Shown here in pieces: positions 34,765-44,880 of a DNA stretch of 64,000 bases. This DNA comes from Cephalotrichum gorgonifer (Eukaryota > Ascomycota > Sordariomycetes > Microascales > Microascaceae). The DNA is taken from contig ONZQ02000004.1 of NCBI GenBank assembly GCA_900312665.1, positions 2,448,693 to 2,512,692 on the forward strand, in the 5' to 3' direction. A program made the position numbers and the translations under genes. The notes beneath the pieces are model-generated. The model was given only the letters and a program-made list of their open reading frames with translations, did no database searches and was not told where the DNA came from. Each line of letters opens with the position of its first letter. Within the stretch, counting starts at the first letter, position 1.

Positions 34765-35737
34765 CGGATTGAGATGTACATGTTAAAGATAGTACTGGCT
34801 CGAACGGGGCGTATGGGCGCTTAGTACGAGTTCGGGATAAGGGGGCGTTGCTACGATATTAGGCATTAGGCCATCAGGTGTTACTTCTATTAAACTACAG
34901 CCAAACGCCAATTTCGTGCCTGTATCTATGCCCTGCAGAGTAAGCAGTATTGCAGCATGTTGTATAGCTCTTTGTATGCTTTCCGTAGAACCACTACAAT
35001 ATGTCCTGTGTACATGTCCCCGGCGGAGGCGAAATATCGCTAGTAAACACACCAGTTCTATCTTACCGGCGGTGACCCAGTCAATACTGAGAGCCAGTGA
35101 GCTCCTACGCGTAAGATTCATAACTCTTGTATAAGTGCCACGGCTCTTCAGGCGGAGACGTCGCAACTTGGAACGTGGACTCGAGCTGCGGGCTTGAGTT
35201 GGAAGGTTTCTACGTTAACAAACCACGGGGGCGCAAGAAGTAGCACATCTCTCCCTTTATATATATATGATTCTTTTTTTCCAACTTCTATGAACCTCTT
35301 TATAGGTTCGCCTCCGCCGAATCTCGCTCGGGTTTTTGAGCACAGCACAACCCCGGTTCCGAGCCCCCCGATTCCACCAGACTACACCTGCCGCCAGCCG
35401 TCCCAGAGCTCCCAGACATTCCAGCCAATAAGCTCCCGCCACCAAGCTTCACAAACAGAGCTATCGGCCCGTTCTACCAAAATATCTGGCCTCCGGGGAT
35501 TTTCGTCATATGAGCGACGGTTTCGGGCGACGTCACAGTGAAAGCGTGCTTTTGCCCTTGTCCTCTCTCCCTCAAGCTCATGCTTTTTTTTTTTACTCTC
35601 TTCTCTCACCAACCAACCCGCGCTCCCCTTTTCTCTTCAGATTAGAGCCGCGAACCACGGCCATGAGATTACCAGCTCGATAATAGCGGCAAGCGAAACT
35701 CCTCAACCCTTAAACACATACACACCCCGAATCGATC
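34765..35737. promoter_or_regulatory. Intergenic region with the SEC12 promoter
   Basis: The first part is presumably the 3' end of the dehydrogenase gene. A TATATATATAT run at 35258-35269 is followed by a CT-rich leader with A-rich patches up to the SEC12 ATG. No other gene is seen. Confidence 0.45.
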
Positions 35738-37580
35738 ATGGCGCCACCGGATTTCCCCAGCTCGAAGCTCACGCTCTCATATCCCCTTTTCGCATGCGAC
35801 TTCGACCCCCTCGATGCGAATAGGCTGTTGGTAGGGGGCGGAGGAGGCCCCGGCCGGAGCGGAGTTGGAAACAAGATTGTGCGTTCACCATAAGCATGCC
35901 CCCTTGCCTCTCTACTTCCCTCTCCCCAAACGAACCAGCTAATAACCCACCCCTCTCCCCTTCCAGACCGTCCTCAACACCACCTCCCCCTCCGAACTAA
36001 CCACCTCGGGCGAACTCGATCTCGGCCGCGACGAAGACTCCGTGTCCTGCCTCGCCGTCTCGCAGCAGAAGCGCGGGAAAGCCACGACGCTCGTCTACGC
36101 GGGCGTGAACTCCAGCCCCGCAGACCTCATGGCCGGCAAGAACGAGCACCTGCGCGTCCTGGCGCTCGAGTCCACCAAGGCCCGCAGCACCGCGGGGACC
36201 AGCGTCCCCGCCGCCGTCGTCACCGAGGTCTCGCGCTCCGCCCTCTTCGCCGCCACCGACCCGGAGGAGTACCAGCGGCTCCTGCGCGTCGGGCCGCCGT
36301 CCGCCTCCGGCACGCAGCTCGGCATCGCGGCCTCCGGGCTGGGCAAGGACTACCAGATCGCGCTGTTCGAGGCGTCGGCGGCCGCGGGCGTGGCGCCCAA
36401 GAGCAGGGGCCGGCTGGAGCTGGACAGGCAGGCGGACGACGTAGACGTTGTGCAGACGGGCGATGAGACGTACCAGGTCGCGTACTGCCACGCCTACGAG
36501 CTGCACGTCATGGACGTCGGGAAGGGCGGCGTGCCGACCGGCGAGCCGAGGCTCATCTTCGCGACGCCCACGGACCACGGGACCGGCGCGCCGAAGCCCG
36601 TCTTCAGGGCCATCAGGTACCTGACGCCCACCTTCCTGCTCGCCGTCTCGAACCTGCCGGGGCGGAAGGGCGCCGTGCTACAGGCGTTCAGGCTATCCTC
36701 CAAGGAGGGCGAGGAGACCCGCCTGGCGACGTCGACGAGGCTTCCCAGGAACGTGGCGCAGGCGACGGCCCTCGCGGTGCGCAACCTGAGCCCTCCGGCG
36801 ACCAGGGGGGGCAAGATCGCGAGGGCGCAGTTCGTCATCGCCGTCGCGGGCCACGACTCGTCAATCTCGCTGTACACGCTCGAGCAGAGGGACGCGTCGG
36901 GGGTTGACGTGCTCGTCGACCTCCTGCCCGTCGCGACGCTCCGAGACGTGCACCCGCTTCAGATCACGGGGCTGGCCTTCTCCAACTTCGCGCCGCCCGA
37001 TAAGGGCGCGGCGGCGGCGGCGGCGGGGCAGTTCACCGCCCGGCCGCAGGCGGTCAAGCTGGTGAGCGTGTCGATGGGGAACACGGTCGTGGTGCACGTG
37101 GTGCCGCTGAAGAAGTTCATCGACAGGTCCGTGCCGCTGAGGAAGAACGGGCCCCCGAGGCCGGTGAGGTACGTCGTCGCCGCCGAGGGGAGGCGGCCCT
37201 CGTCGAAGCCGCTCGTGGTGGCGCTGACGATCATCGTGCTGGTGCTCGCCCTCGCGGGGCAGGTCGTGCTGGAGGCCACTGGGTCCGGCCGGCCGGTGCT
37301 GGGGGTGAGGAGGTACTGGAACCCGTACGGGACGCTGAGGACGCCCGAGGACCCGTTCGTCAACAAGGTGTTTGAGGAGGTGCCACTCCGCGAGGGGGCG
37401 GGGGCGGTCGTGGTGGAGGAGGACGGCGGGGCGAGGGTGGGCGCGGAGGCGGGAGAGGAGGGCAAGGGGTGGGGGGAGGTGGGAGAGGAGGTGTTTGGCG
37501 GGGTCGCCTTTGACACTGTTGGGGGCGAGGACCAGAGAAAGGGGACCGAGGCGGCGGGGGGGAAGAAGGATGAGTTGTAG
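35738..37580 (+). CDS. SEC12: Sec12-type guanine nucleotide exchange factor for Sar1
   Basis: Two exons, 35738-35878 and 35967-37580, giving 584 residues. Sec12 activates the GTPase Sar1 at the ER to start COPII coat assembly. The N-terminus has the conserved loop VGGGGGPGRSGVGNKI (residues about 32-47), matching the glycine-rich, potassium-binding loop of the Sec12 beta-propeller. A WD40-like cytosolic domain follows, then one membrane segment, LVVALTIIVLVLALAG (about 463-479), and a lumenal tail of about 100 residues ending in KKDEL. A C-terminal KDEL on the lumenal side would serve as an ER-retrieval signal. The donor GTGCGT and the acceptor at 35966 keep the frame at a codon boundary. Confidence 0.92.
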
Positions 37581-38428
37581 GCTTTTGGGGGTGAGTTGTC
37601 GTCACGAACTGCATCCTCTTGTTGTTGACTCGATTCTGGTTTCTCTGCTCTCATGTGTTGGGCTGTTAGAGGCATACGACCGTGCTGGTCGGCACGCCAA
37701 GGGAGAGTCATAGAGGAGGCCACCATGTATTATGTGTAATCTGTGCTCTGAATCTTTAAATACATAACATACACCCATTCACACATAGACTTGGTCGCAG
37801 GCTCTCTGTTGTGCCTACTCTCATCATCGTTGTACCAAGACGTCGGGGAGAACGTACTAATAGAGTCCTTTTAAAACATTGCAACTGAGAATTATCAATC
37901 AGTCCCTTGTCTGGTTTCCATCGAAGGGGCCATTCCTATGATATAGTCGTTTGGTCTAGTTTTATTATAATAAGCTGCGAACGACAATCATACTCCCAGG
38001 CGGGGGAGTTGTTCTATAAATATCCCCACCTCGAAACACCGGCCAGCTGGCGCGGCTCACCCCACCTTCCACCCGTACCTTCCTCCGTGTCGATCTCCAC
38101 CTTCCACCTCCACCCTCCACCTCCACGTCAGCTCCACCTTCCACCTCTACTTCCACTTTCTATCAGCCGTCTTTCCCGGACCTCGGCGCGATACCATACA
38201 CGACTCAACAACTCCAACCCCCCGATCCTATCCCTCGGCCGCAACACAACTCCCACCCCTACGACCGCACCACAGTTGATTCCGCCACCGTTATCGCTCC
38301 TCATTAATCACGACTGCTTCACACGAAACACGCACAAACAACGCCCCCCTCGCATATTTAAGCTCCTCGGTATCCCCACCTGATACCTCTGGGACCAAAA
38401 CTCGTCCCTCCCTGGCACCAGCTATGGA
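37581..38428. other. Intergenic region between SEC12 and the ankyrin gene
   Basis: About 850 bases with no supported gene. The second half is a strongly C/T-rich leader with CCACCT repeats around 38085-38155, typical of a fungal 5' untranslated region. Confidence 0.45.
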
Positions 38429-39231
38429 ATGACACCATCGTATCTTGGCAATCCTTCAAGATGTAAGCTCACTCGCCTGCCAAACGCTCTTGTCTCACCC
38501 CCGATGTCTCACCATCCTCCCAAAGCTAACCCGTGCCCCTCTCCAGGATCGACCCTTCCCTCCGCATCCGCCGCGCCATCCACGCCAACGACGCCCTCCT
38601 CACCCGCCGCATCCTCAAATCCCACCCTCACCTCCTACACAACCCCGACACCTCCCCCGCCGGCCTCTCCAACTCCAACCTCCACCTCGCCGCTCTCCTC
38701 GGCCACACCGACGTCGCCCGCGTCCTCCTCTCCCTCTCCCACGAGTCGCCCTGCCCCGCCCTCAACGAGTCCCACCAGACGGCCCTCATGCTCGCCGCCT
38801 CCGCCGGCTCCGTCGACACCGTGCTCCTCCTGGCCGAGAACGACCCCTCGTGCGTGCCCCGCCGGGACTCGCGCGGGAGGGACGCCGTCATGGGGGCGGC
38901 CCAGGGGGGACACGACACCGTGGTGCAGATCCTTCTGACCTGGGACCCCGAGGGCGCCGCGGCCGCCGCGGCGCGGGCCGACGCGGACGGGAACACGGCG
39001 CTGCACTTTGCAAGTAGCAACGGGAACCTGCTGGTGCTGAGGACGCTGCTGGCGGCGGGGGCGGACCCGGACAGGAGGAACGTGTGGGACTGGACGGCGA
39101 TCAGCTATAGCGCCACCGTCGCGGCGGAGGTGTATCTCAAGGGGCTGGTGGCGGAGACGCAGAGGAAGAAGGCGGCGCTGAGGGAGGGGAAGAGGGGGGT
39201 CAGGGTTGTGGAGGGAGGTGGAGGTGGGTGA
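38429..39231 (+). CDS. Small ankyrin-repeat protein (YGL242C-like)
   Basis: The main exon is 38547-39231, and its frame has no early ATG. Two exon-1 models work. (1) The strong donor GTAAGC at 38463 leaves AT at 38461-38462, which joins G at 38547 to make the start codon by splicing (228 residues, MIDPSLRIRR). (2) ATG 38429 with donor GTATCT at 38440 gives 231 residues (MTPSIDPSL). The coordinates cover both. Ankyrin repeats: SNSNLHLAALLGHTDVARVL, HQTALMLAASAGSVDTVLLL, GRDAVMGAAQGGHDTVVQIL and GNTALHFASSNGNLLVLRTL. A short basic tail follows. Ankyrin repeats mediate protein binding. The partner is unknown, and similarity to yeast YGL242C is from general architecture. Confidence 0.82.
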
Positions 39232-40071
39232 GAGGTAGGACGGGCTTCGAGTTTGGGAGAGTGTTGTTGATTGTTATGTTGGTTGTGTAGGCGAGGCGTT
39301 AGCGGCGCTGGGGCGTTGTTATTTTTGACACTTTTGATATACCATCCATTCTACTTACTTAACAAGGTGTGTGTCATCTTGGCTGCGCTAGGGATGTGAT
39401 GCTGATGGGGAGTGTCTCAGTCCTTAGCGCATCGGAGCTACCAGCTAGACGTGCCCGACTGTGGGGCTGGACACACGGCCCTGGCGAGATCGGCGTGAGG
39501 GTATCCGTGATTCCTATCATGGGCTGCTGTCAGGCACATGCGGCCAAGCCGAATATGAGTTGACACTACTCTTCGGGGAAATTGGAGCCATACGGGTAGT
39601 TTTATCCCTCCCTCCTCTCACCGTCCTACTCCTCCGGCTCGGTGGTTTGGGGATTAGAGTTGCATCAAAGACTCTTCCGCGAGGTTGCTCGTGTTGGGAT
39701 GATGTCGCCTGTATCTGACTCACTTGAGTTCACAACTCAGGAAAAGGAGAGTACGATGGCATCAGGTAACAGTCCCGTCACGAGACCGGGAGTCTTCGTT
39801 TTACTCATATAGAAGCAGCCCCTTTCTCTCGTAGGCCCTTTCCCGTCGTAGCCACATCTACGACGTCCCAAGTGTGCTCGATAACTACTCACTCACCACT
39901 TACATCTCGCATACTTGGCAGTCCTACACCACCTTTGCCCCCCAAATACCGCCACCCTGTCATACTCTATCGTTGTGCCCATCACGGCAAACCATTCACC
40001 AGTTCTATAGACCACGAGGAGACACAAGTTTGAGTCAGGATCCAACGAGGCGAACACAGTTCTACTCCACG
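39232..40071. other. Intergenic region
   Basis: No supported gene in about 840 bases. The part after 39830 is C/A-rich and leads into the next ATG at 40072. Confidence 0.45.
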
Positions 40072-40590
40072 ATGGCAACGCGAATCCCCCAGCCTGAGAG
40101 GACGCCGCCCCGCTACCGCGTCCGGCCCAACTACGCCCGCTGGAGCGAGCCCCTCCCGTACCCCGCCGTCGCGCTCGTCATCGCGCAGCACTTGTTCCTG
40201 TCGCACTGCGGGCGATATTGGGCGTGGCTCATCGTCGGGACGTTCTACGATAGGAACGACGAGGCGTTGTGGAGGGCGGAGGTGTTTATGGCGATGAATC
40301 CTGGCGAGGAAGACGACGGGAGGAGCAGCGCTGGGGATGTTGAGGGAGACGAGCTTTCTGAGGCCGGGGAGAGCGAGGAGCACGAAGAGGAGTCAGGCTA
40401 TGAGTTTGAGACGCTCGTATCTGACTCCAACTCCGACTCCGGTGGTGCATCGTCATGGCTGGGAGACGACTCAGCGGATGACGGGGAAGAGAGTGGGCAT
40501 GACTCTCAGGGGGAAAGCCATGGTGAGTTCCCACTCCCCCACGTTCCTTATTTGCGCAGCGCCCTGTTTCGTGTTTCCCCTCATGAGTAA
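40072..40590 (+). CDS. Uncharacterised small acidic protein
   Basis: Single open frame of 172 residues from ATG 40072. The first third is basic and aromatic (PPRYRVRPNYARW) and includes a moderately hydrophobic stretch, AVALVIAQHLFLSHCGRYWAWLIVG (broken here only by His/Cys/Arg), which could be a membrane-associated helix. The remainder is Ser/Asp/Glu-rich (GDELSEAGESEEHEEESG) and probably disordered. A possible donor GTGAGT follows the Gly codon at about 40523, so the last 20 residues may be replaced by a spliced exon. I do not recognise a family. High G/C at third positions in the first half supports coding. Confidence 0.55.
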   Translation: MATRIPQPERTPPRYRVRPNYARWSEPLPYPAVALVIAQHLFLSHCGRYWAWLIVGTFYDRNDEALWRAEVFMAMNPGEEDDGRSSAGDVEGDELSEAGESEEHEEESGYEFETLVSDSNSDSGGASSWLGDDSADDGEESGHDSQGESHGEFPLPHVPYLRSALFRVSPHE

Positions 40591-40603
40591 GACTCCCGTA
40601 CAA

Positions 40604-40706
40604 TGAGTCGGGAGGCATGACGCACGGGAGCTAGGATTCCCGTTCCTGCGTGGCATACGGTGACTGTATAGCACTTCATGAGTCGGCGGACGTGACGTAC
40701 CGGGGT
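40604..40706. promoter_or_regulatory. Two imperfect repeats with CRE-like TGACGYAC cores
   Basis: Repeats begin at 40604 and 40679. Both start TGAGTCGG and contain TGACGCAC or TGACGTAC (the second at 40693-40700); 19 of the first 25 bases match. TGACGT is the CREB/ATF-type bZIP core. They sit just upstream of a TATA box, so binding of a regulator is plausible but unproven. Confidence 0.45.
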
Positions 40707-40730
40707 GAGTGTCACACCTCTAGCATCATG

Positions 40731-40738
40731 TATATAAA
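40731..40738 (+). promoter_or_regulatory. TATA box (TATATAAA) of the gene at 41272
   Basis: A consensus TATATAAA followed by a CT-rich initiator stretch (40741-40800) and a 531-nt leader that contains no ATG before 41272. This arrangement fits a real transcription start near 40770. A T-tract plus GCAG at 41223-41233 could be the acceptor of a leader intron. Confidence 0.6.
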
Positions 40739-41271
40739 GACTTCCCTCTCTTCGCCCCCCCCTTCTTTCTAAACCTCCTCTCAACCTTCTTTCTTCCCTC
40801 GTACACATTCACTTTTTTCCAAACACATCCTGTTGCATCTTCAGCTCTCAGGCCACCTGACACTTTGCAAACCTACAGATATACCGAGAAGCCAAGCACT
40901 TGCACAGCTATATCGAAACTCGGGGGCTCGTATCAGCCACATACGGGCTCAACGTCCGCCGCCGCCTCCGGACACCCATCCCCACTTTCGGCAGCCGTAT
41001 CGGCACCTTGCGCCCGGTATATACTCGCCGCCTCCGCAGTGGGACCCGACGAGGCAGGGGGCGGTGCCCGGGCACTGGAACGCTGCGTACGACAACACTC
41101 TCGGCTGGGTCAGCTACTTCCAACCCCGTATCGAGAACTAAAAGCTCCTCGTGGGATTCTCCCCTCAACCCGCTGCACGCCTTACTCTCTCACCGCGATA
41201 ACATCTATCTGCTCTCACGCCCTTTTTTTGCAGAGAAAAAGAATAAAAAAAAACAATACACTACCTAGTAA

Positions 41272-41943
41272 ATGTCCGGAAACAACCCTCTCCACGGCCG
41301 CGACGAAGGCCCCCGTCCCCCCGTCGGCCAGCCATACTACCCCCCGGCCCAGCTCTACTACTATACCGCCGGCTACTACTACCCGACCTGGCCCATCACC
41401 TACCTACCGTACGCCATCATCCCCCCCGCCCCCGTCTACGCCACGAACACGAACACGAACCAGCCCCCCGCCGGCAACGGCGGCGGCCACCACCCCGTCC
41501 GCGCCCCCCAGCCCTCGCCCCCCTCCGACGGGTCCCTCCCCGCCACGCAGCTCCCCAACACCACGGGCGGGACGGGCTGCGAGCCGGGCTACAACTACTT
41601 CTTCCACTCCAAGAACACCAAGATGCACGTCTTCAAGACCCCCACCCCGCCCTGGCAGCTCCCCGCCTCGGCCCACGTCCCCTTCAGCGCTGTGCACGTT
41701 CCGACGTCCACCACGCTCGCGGAGCTCCTGCGGGGGTTCGGGTGCGACAACCGGGACCCCAAGAAGAATAGGTGCTACGAGATCGTGCAGGGGACGGGCG
41801 GAAGGTGGTACAAGGGGATGAGCTTCGCTGGCGACGAGAAGGACGCCGGGAAGAAGACGATTGGGGAGATTGGGTGGGATGAGACGAGGACGGGGCAGCC
41901 TGGGGGGAAGCCGGTTGTTTGTGTTTATCTGACGAAGGATTAG
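41272..41943 (+). CDS. Conserved-looking uncharacterised protein, Pro/Tyr-rich N-terminus
   Basis: Intronless frame of 223 residues starting at the first ATG of its long leader. The N-terminal 60 residues are Pro/Tyr-rich (PPAQLYYYTAGYYYPTWP), then Pro/Gly/Asn-rich. The C-terminal half looks folded: CEPGYNYFFHSKNTKMHVFK, FSAVHVPTSTTLAELLRGFG, NRCYEIVQGTGGRWYKGMSF and a final VCVYLTKD strand. Third positions are strongly G/C, as in the housekeeping genes nearby. I do not recognise a named domain. The TATA box and CRE-like repeats upstream suggest regulated expression. Confidence 0.75.
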   Translation: MSGNNPLHGRDEGPRPPVGQPYYPPAQLYYYTAGYYYPTWPITYLPYAIIPPAPVYATNTNTNQPPAGNGGGHHPVRAPQPSPPSDGSLPATQLPNTTGGTGCEPGYNYFFHSKNTKMHVFKTPTPPWQLPASAHVPFSAVHVPTSTTLAELLRGFGCDNRDPKKNRCYEIVQGTGGRWYKGMSFAGDEKDAGKKTIGEIGWDETRTGQPGGKPVVCVYLTKD

Positions 41944-43397
41944 GGGGGTGGGAGGTGGGATACTGGGTTTTGGAGCTGGCTTCGTGGCTTGCTTGCTACC
42001 CTCTTCTCTTCCTCTTTCTAGGCCCGGGTGGGATACCCGTGTTCTGTTTCTTGCCTTGATGTTCTCGTAGTCTACTCGCGTCGTATTGGATCTCTTTGAC
42101 GTTAGTGAAACGTTACTCCTCAAGTGGTTAGCTGGAGAGAAGCTACCCAGCTAGGATGGATGGTGGAAAGGCGATCTTTTGGAATTTGGAATACAAGGAA
42201 TATCATCTGGTTAATATTCCATTACCCCCCTGGCCCTTTCTCTTTTCTTCTTCCCTTTCTGTGGCCTTAACTAGACAGGACTTCTTAGCTCTCCACTCTA
42301 TGGTAATAAACATATTTATTTCATCAATGGCTTGGCATTCGTGAATTTCTTGTGTTCAATCCCCCGTTGTGATGTCACAAGTCTATTGATATTCACACGC
42401 TATGTAAACCCATATACACGCACGATGACCACTTCCAATGTAACATGACGATACGGGTAAAAGGACCATTTCTTTTAGCCACCCATACATGCTCGGATTG
42501 CACCCCTGGCCGGCCCAGATCTTCCATATCCCATTAGACCCAGTCAGCAAGAATCACACAAGTCACCAAAGCCAAAAAGAGCAATAAAAGAGTAAAGTTT
42601 TTTATGTTTTGCTTCATGGCATTACTGTATTATATCTCTAGCGAGTGTTCGTCGTGTCGTCTATGTACACCGTTATTACCTCCTCTCACCGTCACCTCGC
42701 CTCCTGTCTCACAAGCAATCCCATCTTGGATAGCTGTGCCTCCCCATCCATGGGTTCTCTGGTCCCCCTCGACTCTTCCACACACCGACGGAGGGTCACC
42801 GCTTCGTCCCCTCCCCCCTTTCCCTCCGCCATCAAGAATGACCAGCGGTATCCTCCTCCCTCGGGAGGTTGCTACTCAGCCCCGGTCCTTCCTCCTTCCT
42901 CATGCATTTCCTAGTGGAAAACAAGCTTTATTCCCATCCAAAAGCCCTGCCCGCCTTCCCACCAACCCCCAAATCCTTCTGCGCCATCGTGCTATGCATG
43001 CCGAAAACCTCTCATTAAGCAAAAGAAAAAAAGAAGTCCTCCCCTTCCCTTCCCTAAAACCGGATCGCCGGTGAGAAGGAAAAGGAAAGAAGAAAGGCCG
43101 GAATAAAGTCGAAGTGAAAAGGCTTCGTATCGGGTAGCGAGCGGAAAGGGGTATCATGCAAAATCTACCCAGAGACATAGAAAAAAAAGTATTAACGGAA
43201 GAGGAAACTCCGACGAGTCACTGGAGGTGTCCTCACGTCACACCTCGTGAGAGCAAGGAACACCTCCGGAACCCCTATTAGTCGAAGTCCCGACGCGCAA
43301 GGCCGGTCGACGGTAGAGAAGCGGAAGAAAAAAAAGGGAAAAGGATAGAGCTGAGTGGAAGTGGGGTGTCCAACTTGCAGAGCCAGAAGCAGAGAGA
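41944..43397. other. Convergent intergenic region
   Basis: It holds the 3' ends of the 41272 gene and of AUR1. There are A/T-rich patches near 42300-42430 and 42580-42605, and purine-rich sequence at 43020-43110. No supported gene. Confidence 0.45.
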
Positions 43398-44880
43398 CTA
43401 CCCCACAACACGAATCTCACCCAGCTCCTCCCTCCCATCCCACATCCTCCCGTCCACCTCCCCGAACGCGCCCCTCCTAACCGGTAGGCTCTCCTCCGAC
43501 AGCGTCGGGCTGATGCTGCCGCTCCCGCTCCCGCTCCAGCTGCTCGTGCTGCTCCCGACGGTCCACTCGTCGCTGTCGTCCCTGTTCACCAGTCCGGAGA
43601 GCGAGTACGCGGCGATCTCCTCGTCGAAGGCGGCCTTGCGGTCCCCGAGCTCCACGTACTCGTACTCCCACCTGCCGCTCTTATCCGGCTGCGGTCGAGG
43701 CATGAAGTGGGTCTTGGCGACGTAGAAGCAGAGCGCGGCGATCAGCGCGCCGCCGACGAGGTCGACGGCGTAGTGGTGCGAGAGGTACATCGTCGCCCAC
43801 CATATCCACACCACGTACCCCGCGGCGAGCACGCGGAGCCGCGGGAAGCAGTAGCTCAGGAACAGCGCCTCCAGGACGGCGTTGCCCGAGTGCAGCGACG
43901 GGAAGGCGCCGAAGGGCACCGGCGCAGTGGAGAAGGCCGTGGTGTACATGTCGAAGCCGAAGATGGCGTCAATGCGCGCGAGCCCCGCGGGGCTGCCGGG
44001 CATGCCGTAGGCGGCGGGGGCCAGGCCGTGCTCGTTCTCGTACCAGGGCGGCGTGCAGGGGAAGAGGAGCTGGATGGTGACGCCGATGACGTTCATCCAG
44101 CCGAAGGCCCACGCGAAGATAGGGCCGCTGCCGGGCGCCGCGAAGAGGAAGAGGATGCCGACGCAGATGGCCGGGAGGGCGAAGTGGAGGATGCCGTATG
44201 GGATCCACGCGATGATGTCGAGGGCGGAGAAAGTGTGCGCGGAGAGGATGTTGGAGAGATTCGCGCCGTATAGGACATTTTCGAGGGCGGGGAGGACGCG
44301 GACCCAGATGTGTGGGCGATATTCAGACGGGATAAACCTGGAAGGGGGTTTGTTAACCGGTTGTTCCGGGAAGGGAAGGGAAAGTGGTGTCGGCAACTAG
44401 GTATAGTAGAGCTCGGTGGGCGGCAATAAGCCACGCAGAGGGAGAAAAGACATACCGACTGGAGAAGAAGTACATGAGATACACCCATATCGTCATGCCA
44501 GGCCAGAAAAACTGCCTCGTAATGGGCATGAGCCCCAGAAGAAGACCGCCCATCGCCCCCAGCAGCTTGAATAATGGGGCCAATGGCGCCAGGTACAGCG
44601 AGAAGAGGGCGACGCACGCGAGGGCGACATATTGTAGGTCGAGAGGCACCCACCTGTGCCTTCGCAGGGCGCGGACTGTGTCCAGGACGTTGAACGAGGT
44701 CTGTAGTCGCGTGATGTCATCAGAGCGCGGGAAGTGCGTCCGTAGGCGAGTTACCCGCCTGCGGTTGGCGCGGTACTTGTGCGGTATCGGGTTGAGGTGG
44801 GCGAAGCTGAGTGCGGAAGGGAGAGATATGGTGAAGGGCAAGAGCCTCAGCTTCTGGGGGAGTAGTGACGCGAAGTCCAT
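43398..44880 (-). CDS. AUR1: Inositol phosphorylceramide synthase catalytic subunit
   Basis: Two exons on the minus strand, 44880-44456 and 44337-43398, giving 454 residues. It transfers phosphoinositol from phosphatidylinositol to phytoceramide in the Golgi, an essential fungal step and the target of aureobasidin A. It is a multi-pass protein. The PAP2-type catalytic blocks are FGAFPSLHSGNAVLEALF with His291 and YLSHHYAVDLVGGA with His330 and Asp334. The spacing of 39 and 4 residues is the one expected for Aur1. The splice joins FFSSR to FIPSEYRPHIWVRVLP. The cytosolic C-terminus is acidic and Ser-rich with a Trp-Ser-Gly-Ser-Gly stretch. ATG 44880 begins MDFASLLPQKLRLLPF. Confidence 0.95.

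Noticed and set aside
33057..37580. Possible metabolic cluster around the aldehyde dehydrogenase
   Set aside because: The neighbours are SEC12 and an ankyrin protein, with no choline oxidase, transporter or pathway regulator adjoining.
40833..41821. Several frames in the leader of the 41272 gene
   Set aside because: They all begin at TTG. The leader has no ATG at all, so these frames are not expected to be translated.
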